From assembly GCA_001779455.1 (NCBI GenBank), contig MFKE01000023.1, positions 11,879 to 26,907 of the forward strand: a stretch of 15,029 bases of DNA, in the 5' to 3' direction. The translations under genes and the position numbers were made by a program. Below the pieces are notes generated by a model, which saw nothing but the letters and a program-made list of their open reading frames with translations, was not told the DNA's origin and did no database searches. Of this stretch, positions 1 to 4,692 are shown piece by piece; the first letter of the stretch is position 1, and every line of letters starts with the position of its first letter. Origin of the DNA: Candidatus Gottesmanbacteria bacterium RIFOXYB1_FULL_47_11 (GTDB taxonomy: Bacteria > Patescibacteriota > Microgenomatia > UBA10105 > UBA927).

Positions 1-909
1 GAAAAACTAAAAAAACTCAATTCCCTGCGTCCATTGTCGCCGTCAGTCGTATCAAAATTAAAACAACAGTTTGCTATCGACATGACGTATAACTCCAATG
101 CGATTGAGGGAAACTCACTTACCCTCAAGGAAACCGCATGGGTTATACAAGATGGTCTTACCATCAAAGGAAAACCGCTCAAAGACCATTTGGAAGCCAG
201 AGATCATTATGAGGCACTGGAATTTCTCTATGAAACCATCGAACACAACAAACAACAGACGATTTCTGAGGTCTTCATTCGAACATTACATCAACTTGTT
301 GTTCGTGAGACCCAACGAGAAGAAGCAGGAAAGTACAGATCAGTTAACGTCGTGATTACTGGATCAGATCACACACCGCCTGATGTAAATGAGGTTTCCG
401 TAAAAATGCGTGATTTTATACAATGGATAAAAAATAATCAGAAAAAGCTCCACCCTATCGAGCTTGCCGCACTCATACACCATAAAATGGTGTATGTCCA
501 CCCATTTATTGATGGGAACGGCCGTACTGCCAGACTCGTCATGAACCTTACGTTGATGCACGAAGGCTATCCGCTTGTTGTCGTCCTCAAAAACGATAGA
601 GGAAAATATTATCGCGCGCTTTCACAAGCAGATAACGACATATATGGGCCACTCATACGGTTTATTGCTCAGGCGGTCGAACGGTCACTCGATATGTATC
701 TCAAGATATTGCTTCCCGCCAAAACAAATAAGCAAAAGTTTGTTTCATTATCAGCCCTAGCCCGCGAAACGCCGTATTCTAAAAAGTATCTCAACTTACT
801 TGCGCGACTGGGCAAAATAGAAGCCCATAAAGAAAAACGGATTTGGGTGACTACAAAAGAAGCGATAGAACGGTATATACAAAATCGTCTAAGAAAACGA
901 AACCTGTAA
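1..909 (+). CDS. Fic family AMP-transferase with C-terminal HTH, 5' partial
   Basis: The reading frame is open to the left edge and the residues before the TTG at 34 (EKLKKLNSLRP) already look like the start of a Fic domain, so the true start lies outside the window. The Fic active-site motif HPFIDGNGRTAR is complete at 499-534. An N-terminal SNAIEG stretch at 94-111 fits the (S/T)xxxE(G/N) inhibitory helix of self-inhibited Fic proteins. Such enzymes usually AMPylate hydroxyl side chains of target proteins from ATP; the target here is unknown. The last 50-60 residues (SALARETPYSKKYLNLLARL and on) resemble a winged helix-turn-helix domain often seen in CPR proteins, so DNA binding or autoregulation is possible. 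No antitoxin partner is visible to the right; the left side cannot be judged. Family call is secure, role is inference. Confidence 0.93.
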   Translation, partial: EKLKKLNSLRPLSPSVVSKLKQQFAIDMTYNSNAIEGNSLTLKETAWVIQDGLTIKGKPLKDHLEARDHYEALEFLYETIEHNKQQTISEVFIRTLHQLVVRETQREEAGKYRSVNVVITGSDHTPPDVNEVSVKMRDFIQWIKNNQKKLHPIELAALIHHKMVYVHPFIDGNGRTARLVMNLTLMHEGYPLVVVLKNDRGKYYRALSQADNDIYGPLIRFIAQAVERSLDMYLKILLPAKTNKQKFVSLSALARETPYSKKYLNLLARLGKIEAHKEKRIWVTTKEAIERYIQNRLRKRNL

Positions 910-939
910 ATCAAAAATTGTCAATATAATGGTAAACAA

Positions 940-972
940 TTGCGGGGGCTACAGGAACTTAGAACCTATTAT
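940..972. repeat. Repeat junction A (attL-like), core plus right arm
   Basis: Core TTGCGGGGG (940-948) is followed by an arm ending in GGAACTTAGAACCTATTAT. The same core and arm recur at 1592-1644, with one C/T change and a 19-base insertion in that second copy. The bases left of the core are not shared with the other copies. On the minus strand the unit reads like a decayed tRNA 3' end, with AGGTTCTAAGTTCCT followed by CCCCCGCAA. It flanks the minus-strand gene at 1029-1538 as one of a pair of direct repeats. Confidence 0.7.
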
Positions 973-1028
973 CTTCCATGACATAAGACCGTATTGCTTT
1001 TTTTTAAACTCCCAGCGGTAAACGTATT

Positions 1029-1538
1029 TTACTGCCATTTTTTATCGCCTATAAAGCCAACCGCATCGATATTCGGATCGGATAATTCAATTAAATCCAG
1101 GTCGGGACGATTAGGAAGTATTCGGGCGCCTTTGATTACCTTTCCTTCATGGAGCGATTGTTTTAGTTTTGCGTATTTCTCTGGCTCTAGATAGAAATCT
1201 AGATCCCCTACCTGGTTTTTGTTTGGATCTGGCTTCCGAATATAGAGAAAACTGTACATAGTCTTCGGAATATCACGCGTTTCTGAAATAACGATAGGCT
1301 CATGAAGTTTAAAGTATTTACCATAAACACATGATGATAAATCTGTTAATTCTGCTTGTAGCTTTTTAAGAAATGTAAACTCGTCATCATAATGACAGAA
1401 TATTCCAATATTTCCAGCAACCGGTAAATAACGCCCCATTGATTGCATGCTTAAGGCATTGCAAGCTACATGAATATGTTTTAGTGCTTCTATCATTTGT
1501 GTCCTGTTCTGTATAGGACTAAATCGGTAGAGTTTCAT
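1029..1538 (-). CDS. Unknown 169-aa protein, first module gene
   Basis: I do not recognise this family. The protein is soluble, has no signal peptide or membrane segment, and contains a hydrophilic middle (DLSSCVYGKYFKLHEPIVIS) and an acidic, Asp-rich end (PNRPDLDLIELSDPNIDAVG). The ATG at 1538 is supported by a TACAAT -10 box six bases upstream with a TG extension, so the mRNA would be leaderless. A terminator hairpin at 1563-1580 sits just upstream of this promoter and would insulate the gene from transcription coming from the right. The gene is enclosed by direct repeats A (940-972) and B (1558-1644), suggesting it came as a separate module. Its size, intact frame and own promoter argue for a real gene; function is open. 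Confidence 0.75.
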   Translation of the reverse strand: MKLYRFSPIQNRTQMIEALKHIHVACNALSMQSMGRYLPVAGNIGIFCHYDDEFTFLKKLQAELTDLSSCVYGKYFKLHEPIVISETRDIPKTMYSFLYIRKPDPNKNQVGDLDFYLEPEKYAKLKQSLHEGKVIKGARILPNRPDLDLIELSDPNIDAVGFIGDKKWQ

Positions 1539-1544
1539 AATTCT

Positions 1545-1553
1545 ATTGTAACA
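1545..1553 (-). promoter_or_regulatory. Extended -10 promoter of the 1029-1538 gene
   Basis: On the minus strand TGT-TACAAT ends six bases before the ATG at 1538. The TG extension may make up for the lack of a clear -35. The distance implies that transcription starts at or next to the start codon. Confidence 0.6.
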
Positions 1554-1556
1554 TAC

Positions 1557-1580
1557 AAAAATAGCCCGTATGAACGGGCT
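1557..1580 (-). terminator. Minus-strand intrinsic terminator, copy in junction B
   Basis: A perfect 6-bp stem, AGCCCG / CGGGCT with a 6-base loop (1563-1580), is followed on the minus strand by ATTTTT. An identical hairpin lies at 2428-2445 behind the odd tRNA. Here no tRNA body lies upstream, so it looks carried along by duplication. Confidence 0.7.
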
Positions 1581-1644
1581 AAAAGACTTATGTTGCGGGG
1601 GTTACAAGCCTGTCCGCCTTTGGCGGGAACTTAGAACCTATTAT
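1558..1644. repeat. Repeat junction B (hybrid, attP-like)
   Basis: The left 43 bases (1558-1600: terminator hairpin, spacer and core TTGCGGGG) are identical to 2423-2465. From the core rightwards (1592-1644) the sequence matches junction A at 940-972 except for one C/T change and a 19-base insertion. B therefore joins the left arm of C to the right arm of A at the shared core, which is the arrangement expected of an attachment-site hybrid. Confidence 0.75.
1605..1626. repeat. 19-base insertion with a small palindrome
   Basis: Relative to junction A, junction B carries about 19 extra bases between TACA and GGAACTT. The insertion contains the perfect hairpin CCGCC-TTT-GGCGG (1614-1626). Short palindromes of this kind are often dispersed in CPR intergenic DNA, from memory rather than a search, so this may be a tiny mobile repeat. 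Confidence 0.5.
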
Positions 1645-1696
1645 TTAACCTCAAATAGACCGATTTACGCGTCAATATAGGCTATTTTAAACCATA

Positions 1697-1726
1697 TTAA
1701 GACCTGCTAGAATAGCTTGGTATAAT
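1697..1726 (+). promoter_or_regulatory. Promoter of the 1733-2389 gene
   Basis: A consensus TATAAT (1721-1726) with a TGG extension lies six bases before the ATG at 1733. A weak -35 (TTAAGA, 1697-1702) sits at 18-bp spacing. The geometry implies a leaderless mRNA. Confidence 0.7.
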
Positions 1727-1732
1727 CGAGTT

Positions 1733-2389
1733 ATGTCTGAATACAAAGACTTTTATAAAAAAATCCAATTCAGTCTCCAGGATAAATATACCCCAACTGA
1801 TTTAATTGGTCTTGCGGCAGTTATGCACGAGAATTTCCCTCATGTTGAATATGGCGGGGGCCGGTATAAAAAGTTAATTATCGAAAATCCCCCACAAAAC
1901 ATCAGTAAACCGAATGAATGGCAAGACCTCGTGCAAACCATCGTCTTCCCTGAATGGGATAGTTTTCACCCAAAGACAAAACAATCGGAGATCATCGTCC
2001 GTTTAGTTCCCACTATCTGGGATATTAAAAAAGGTGTACGAGTTGCTGGTAACGGTATGAATATAAATATCCCGGGAAAAGGTCCTGAATGCTGGATACG
2101 CGTAGCTTTTCTTGATGGGAATCAGGATGTTGCGTCCAAAGAACTGATATTGTTCAATATTGTCCATGAAATAGCGGAAATGGACTATTGGGTAAAAACA
2201 TCACCTGATGAGACGAAAAAACACCTCCAAACTGTTAATGAGGCTGATCTATTAGCTAACGATCTCGATCAATATCATAATTTGGCTGATGAAAAAATAG
2301 CGAACGGACGGGCATTTCGCGCATTACAACGGAAATGGCCATCAGAGCACATCCGCTCATTCGTAGGTTCGCAGCAAGAAATTACTTAG
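1733..2389 (+). CDS. Unknown 218-aa protein, second module gene, with HEIAE motif
   Basis: Not recognised as a known family. It is a soluble protein without signal or membrane segment. One feature stands out: FNIVHEIAEMDYW (2152-2190), where HEIAE resembles the HExxH helix of zinc metallopeptidases but ends in Glu instead of His. With DADLLANDLDQYH-like acidic sequence downstream, a degenerate zincin or another metal site is possible, but this is a weak inference. The start is fixed by a consensus -10 six bases upstream. The gene lies alone between repeat junctions B (1558-1644) and C (2423-2465) and is convergent with the minus-strand tRNA-like gene behind it. It looks like the second of two one-gene modules. 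Confidence 0.8.
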   Translation: MSEYKDFYKKIQFSLQDKYTPTDLIGLAAVMHENFPHVEYGGGRYKKLIIENPPQNISKPNEWQDLVQTIVFPEWDSFHPKTKQSEIIVRLVPTIWDIKKGVRVAGNGMNINIPGKGPECWIRVAFLDGNQDVASKELILFNIVHEIAEMDYWVKTSPDETKKHLQTVNEADLLANDLDQYHNLADEKIANGRAFRALQRKWPSEHIRSFVGSQQEIT

Positions 2390-2422
2390 TTGTTTTCGTA
2401 GGAAAAATTTGATGAGAAAAGT

Positions 2423-2445
2423 AAAATAGCCCGTATGAACGGGCT
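2423..2445 (-). terminator. Intrinsic terminator of the tRNA-like gene
   Basis: On the minus strand the stem AGCCCG / CGGGCT (2428-2445) is followed by ATTTT, 13 bases after the tRNA discriminator base. It completes a promoter - tRNA - terminator unit. Confidence 0.75.
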
Positions 2446-2465
2446 AAAAGACTTATGTTGCGGGG
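2423..2465. repeat. Repeat junction C (attR-like) at the tRNA 3' end
   Basis: These 43 bases are identical to 1558-1600. The repeat stops exactly where the 3' strand of the tRNA acceptor stem ends (2459-2465), so the shared part covers the terminator, the 3' flank, the discriminator base and seven acceptor bases of the tRNA-like gene. Confidence 0.85.
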
Positions 2466-2527
2466 CCAGGAGTCGCGCCTGGTCTAGAAGATTATGAGCC
2501 TTCTGTGCTACTCTACACTACCCCGCG
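2458..2527 (-). tRNA. Initiator-like tRNA-Met(CAT) with abnormal D and T loops
   Basis: Read on the minus strand, 70 bases fold into a full cloverleaf. The acceptor is CGCGGGG / CCCCGCA with a C1-A72 mismatch, the hallmark of bacterial initiator tRNA. The D stem is GTGT / GCAC, the anticodon stem GAAGG / TCTTC with loop CTCATAA (anticodon CAT), and the T stem CCAGG / CCTGG. The discriminator is A and CCA is not encoded (ACA follows). Departures: the six-base D loop AGAGTA lacks the G18-G19 pair, the T loop CGCGACT lacks T54 and T55, the three G-C pairs of initiator anticodon stems are absent, and 11-24 is T-A as in elongators. It has its own strong promoter and terminator. It could be a divergent functional tRNA, a tRNA on a mobile element, or a pseudogene with intact stems. 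Confidence 0.7.
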
Positions 2528-2548
2528 GTACGTAAATGTACAAAGCTT

Positions 2549-2577
2549 ATTGTAGCAAGTTAATTGAGGCTGGTCAA
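2549..2577 (-). promoter_or_regulatory. Promoter of the tRNA-like gene
   Basis: On the minus strand TTGACC (2572-2577), a 17-bp spacer and TACAAT (2549-2554) with a TGC extension lie 21 bases before the mature tRNA 5' end. This is a near-consensus promoter and argues that the odd tRNA is transcribed. Confidence 0.7.
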
Positions 2578-2610
2578 ACACAAAACTACGATGGGAATAG
2601 CGTTCACATG

Positions 2611-2638
2611 TTTACAATATCTCCACATCTGTTATTAT
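2611..2638 (+). promoter_or_regulatory. Promoter of the 2648-3055 gene
   Basis: TTTACA (2611-2616), a 16-bp spacer and TATTAT (2633-2638) end nine bases before the ATG at 2648. This favours that ATG over in-frame upstream starts at 2564 (TTG) and 2591 (ATG). Confidence 0.55.
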
Positions 2639-2647
2639 TCGGCGATC

Positions 2648-3055
2648 ATGGGTTTCAGGCAAGAAATTCTGCGGTTGGTCAATAGGGATCGGATCCCAAA
2701 TGAAATACTCTTTCCCCACTACGGGAGAATTGGGGAAAATGACAAGGGTATAGAACCCGGTGTCTACACCGAAACCAATATTCCTCGCTGGGCGTGGGAA
2801 ACAAACGAAGACATACGTGTGAAAACCGGTATGGCGCTTACGCTACATGAGGGAATTCAAAAATTGTTAGGATCCGAAAGTGTACAAGGCACTATTCCCC
2901 TGAGTGACGGGGTATCGATCTCTCAACAAGGTGTGAAATTTGAATATGTTGCCACCGTTGGAGAAGGGAAACATACGTGTGTGTGTCTGAAAGTAGAAAG
3001 AGCGGATCCGGGCGCGATGGTTGTGGCGATGAACAGGCTCGGATTAGCTAAATAA
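2648..3055 (+). CDS. Unknown 135-aa soluble protein
   Basis: No family recognised. Starting at MGFRQEILRL the protein has no signal peptide or membrane helix. It is mixed polar with an aromatic middle (RWAWETNEDIRVKTGMALTL) and a C-terminal half rich in short beta-prone segments (VSISQQGVKFEYVATVGEG), suggesting a small alpha/beta fold. The frame is open further upstream to a TTG at 2564, but those extra 28 residues are hydrophobic and Cys-rich and unlike the rest, while the promoter geometry points to 2648. It sits directly upstream of the membrane protein at 3097, which has its own promoter, so co-transcription is not required. Real gene likely; function open. Confidence 0.65.
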   Translation: MGFRQEILRLVNRDRIPNEILFPHYGRIGENDKGIEPGVYTETNIPRWAWETNEDIRVKTGMALTLHEGIQKLLGSESVQGTIPLSDGVSISQQGVKFEYVATVGEGKHTCVCLKVERADPGAMVVAMNRLGLAK

Positions 3056-3056
3056 T

Positions 3057-3085
3057 TTGACAATCCTCCACTCCTCTTTGATACA
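3057..3085 (+). promoter_or_regulatory. Promoter of the 3097-3684 gene
   Basis: A consensus TTGACA (3057-3062) overlaps the base after the previous stop; a 17-bp spacer leads to GATACA (3080-3085). The start codon at 3097 follows 11 bases later, with AGAGGT directly in front of it. Confidence 0.6.
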
Positions 3086-3096
3086 GTGAAAGAGGT

Positions 3097-3684
3097 ATGA
3101 ACGTTCGTAAACATACAAAGACAACGTCGGCTTCGCTCTTCTTCATCCTCGTTTTTATCGTCTGTAATCTCCTTCTTCTTGATTACGTAATCGTACGCAC
3201 GTTCATACGTGAATCTTTCGTTTTGGGGGATGCAACGATGGCTGCTGTGGCAACCCAATGCCCAGCCGGATGCCTGACGGCAATCAACAAACTAGCAGGA
3301 ACAACCGCTGGAGGGTCAACCGCCAAAGAGTACTATATTCCCCTGGGTACGGGAACAAACGCGACCAGTGAGTGGGTGGACGTGGTTGGTGCGTCTGCAT
3401 ATGTAGACACCGCACAGTATCCGCGTATCAAAAAAGTCATATTTGAGGCAACGGTTGCGGTCCCCACCGGAAATCAAACTGTGTATGTACGGCTATTTAA
3501 TGCCACGGACAAACATCCGGTCTGGTTTTCCGAAGTCTCCATGAATACCACCGGCCCCAGCGCCCTCACTTCCTCGCCCATTACTCTGGACAAGGGGAAC
3601 AAATTGTACCAGGTGCAGATGAAAACACAGCTCAAATTTACGGCCAACCTCTCTCAGGCGCGCATCCACATCACCACGTATTAA
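3097..3684 (+). CDS. Membrane-anchored extracellular beta-rich protein
   Basis: The N-terminus is basic (MNVRKHTK) and followed by one strongly hydrophobic segment (residues about 12-34), which I read as an uncleaved signal anchor. The outside part has two close cysteines (CPAGC) and then a beta-rich domain with Thr/Ser/Asn-rich turns (AYVDTAQYPRIKKVIFEATV and VYVRLFNATDKHPVWFSEVS). This looks like a jelly-roll or carbohydrate-binding type sandwich exposed at the cell surface. I recall similar N-terminally anchored proteins in Microgenomates genomes but cannot name a family. No catalytic residues stand out, so a binding or structural surface role is the best guess. The stop codon is next to a hairpin and the promoter of the following tRNA. 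Confidence 0.8.
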   Translation: MNVRKHTKTTSASLFFILVFIVCNLLLLDYVIVRTFIRESFVLGDATMAAVATQCPAGCLTAINKLAGTTAGGSTAKEYYIPLGTGTNATSEWVDVVGASAYVDTAQYPRIKKVIFEATVAVPTGNQTVYVRLFNATDKHPVWFSEVSMNTTGPSALTSSPITLDKGNKLYQVQMKTQLKFTANLSQARIHITTY

Positions 3685-3713
3685 TTGCCTTCGGGGCGCA
3701 ATTTCGATAAAAT
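3685..3713 (+). promoter_or_regulatory. Promoter of tRNA-Met, -35 inside a 3'-end hairpin
   Basis: TTGCCT (3685-3690), a 17-bp spacer and TAAAAT (3708-3713) lie 12 bases before the tRNA 5' end. The -35 falls inside an inverted repeat AATTGC...GCAATT (3683-3703, loop with TTCGG) that starts in the stop codon of the previous gene and may end its mRNA. Confidence 0.5.
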
Positions 3714-3725
3714 AGGTGGATATAA

Positions 3726-3797
3726 GCCAGCGTAGCTCAGTGGTAGAGCAGTGTCTTCATAAGGCATTTGTCGCAGGTCCGATCCCTGCCGCTGGCA
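3726..3797 (+). tRNA. tRNA-Met(CAT), elongator type
   Basis: A complete 72-base cloverleaf: acceptor GCCAGCG / CGCTGGC, D arm GCTC-AGTGGTA-GAGC, anticodon stem GTGTC / GGCAT with loop TTCATAA (CAT at 3758-3760), variable loop TTGTC and T stem GCAGG / CCTGC. The discriminator is A at 3797 and no CCA is encoded. The T loop is TCCGATC, so the normally invariant T55 is C. A fully paired 1-72 rules out an initiator. An isoleucine tRNA with a lysidine-modified CAT anticodon cannot be excluded from sequence. The mature 3' end touches the stop codon of the convergent gene at 3798. Confidence 0.9.
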
Positions 3798-4190
3798 CTA
3801 AAAATCTTCTTTTACTGGTTGAGGTAAACCCATTAGAGCCCGGAAAGCTGTCAGTTCTGATTCAACTCGCCGTGGTTCAATCTTATATCCTTCCATATCG
3901 CTATCGCTAAAACATGAGTGAAGGATCTGATTCTGTACTTCATCCCAATCTACACCATTCTTATCTACATGATCGGGCTTTTTTAAATGTCGGAATGTTA
4001 CTTTAAAAAAATATTTTTGTGCTTCCCACTGATCTTTACGTTGAATTAGATCGTCCATTTGCACAAGTAAATTCACTATTTTTTGCTGCGTCGGCCTGCT
4101 GTCGTATAAATAACGCGTGCGGCGACGAATAGTTACCTGTTGGGCACGTTCATATGCCTCTATTTCCCATTCTTTTAAAGGCCTGACCAT
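3798..4190 (-). CDS. Unknown 130-aa charged protein
   Basis: Not recognised. It is a soluble, strongly charged and helical protein (EWEIEAYERAQQVTIRRRTR, then LLVQMDDLIQRKDQWEAQKY) without membrane segments, which could form a small helical bundle or bind nucleic acid. It follows the ftsB-like gene on the same strand after 26 bases, but has its own -10 (TATACT, eight bases before the ATG), so it can be transcribed alone. Its TAG stop begins one base after the end of the tRNA on the opposite strand, with no spacer. Base composition is A+T richer than the genes to its right, fitting the accessory character of the left part of the window. Confidence 0.7.
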   Translation of the reverse strand: MVRPLKEWEIEAYERAQQVTIRRRTRYLYDSRPTQQKIVNLLVQMDDLIQRKDQWEAQKYFFKVTFRHLKKPDHVDKNGVDWDEVQNQILHSCFSDSDMEGYKIEPRRVESELTAFRALMGLPQPVKEDF

Positions 4191-4198
4191 AGGTCGTC

Positions 4199-4204
4199 AG
4201 TATA
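4199..4204 (-). promoter_or_regulatory. -10 box of the 3798-4190 gene
   Basis: TATACT on the minus strand ends eight bases before the ATG. The -35 region (TTTTCT at 17-bp spacing, 4222-4227) is poor and lies inside the end of the upstream coding sequence. Confidence 0.4.
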
Positions 4205-4216
4205 GGCTAAAGGAGA

Positions 4217-4585
4217 TTAAAAGAAAAGTCGCCACCACTGCTTCCAGGAGGGAATATCCGCTGGCGGTTGTCCCTGGGTGCCTCCAATGAGATTTGATTT
4301 GTCCAAAATCACTACGCTCTCCCTTTCTTTAACAAGGCCCAGCTTGTCCCGCGCAGCCCGCTCAATGAAGGCGGTACTTGTTGCTTCCCGGAGCGCAGCT
4401 TCCAGTCCCGCGCGCTTAGCCTGCTCCCGCACAAGTACCGCCCGCCGCTCCTCTACTATTCCCCGTTTTTGGGTAACGACCACCACAGACCGTATGACGC
4501 CTACCGCAATTATGAGGCAAATAAGCAAAAAAACCGCACGAAATAGCCTTGTCCGAAAAAATGTAAATCTTGTGTGTCCGTCCAT
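4217..4585 (-). CDS. FtsB/DivIC-like septum formation initiator
   Basis: A 122-residue protein with the layout of the FtsB/DivIC family: short basic cytoplasmic N-terminus, one membrane helix (about 14-36), then a heptad-like coiled coil (about 40-72) and the conserved short segment FIERAARDKLGLVKERESVV. These proteins form a heterotrimeric bridge with FtsL and FtsQ in the divisome that relays activation of septal peptidoglycan synthesis. The tail ends in WKQWWRLFF, an aromatic end I associate with Microgenomates members. No ftsL or ftsQ neighbour is present here. The gene is divergent from the recombinase at 4693 and shares its promoter region. Family assignment rests on architecture and the LGL motif; FtsB and DivIC cannot be told apart. 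Confidence 0.85.
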   Translation of the reverse strand: MDGHTRFTFFRTRLFRAVFLLICLIIAVGVIRSVVVVTQKRGIVEERRAVLVREQAKRAGLEAALREATSTAFIERAARDKLGLVKERESVVILDKSNLIGGTQGQPPADIPSWKQWWRLFF

Positions 4586-4594
4586 AGTTGCTGC

Positions 4595-4624
4595 TTGCTA
4601 AATGGCGTTTTCCGTGATATTATA
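4595..4624. promoter_or_regulatory. Shared divergent promoter between ftsB-like gene and recombinase
   Basis: On plus: TTGCTA (4595-4600), 17 bp, then TGA-TATTAT (4618-4623). On minus: a consensus TATAAT (4619-4624) overlaps the plus -10 almost base for base, leading to the ftsB-like ATG 33 bases further. The symmetric TATTATA can serve polymerase in both directions. Confidence 0.55.
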
Positions 4625-4692
4625 GGACTCTGCTACCTATTTTGGAACGTGCAAACGGCCCAAATATAGCTTCCTGCCGAATCAGACATTTT

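Noticed and set aside
940..2465. Repeats at 940, 1558 and 2423 as a CRISPR array
   Set aside because: Intervals are 0.6-0.9 kb and contain genes, the repeats are not uniform, and no cas gene is present.
3716..3910. Plus-strand reading frame of 64 codons
   Set aside because: It runs through the tRNA-Met gene and the antisense of the 3798-4190 gene; no promoter geometry of its own.
4642..4692. TTG start extending the recombinase by 17 residues
   Set aside because: The added residues do not resemble Xer N-termini, while the ATG at 4693 gives a typical one.
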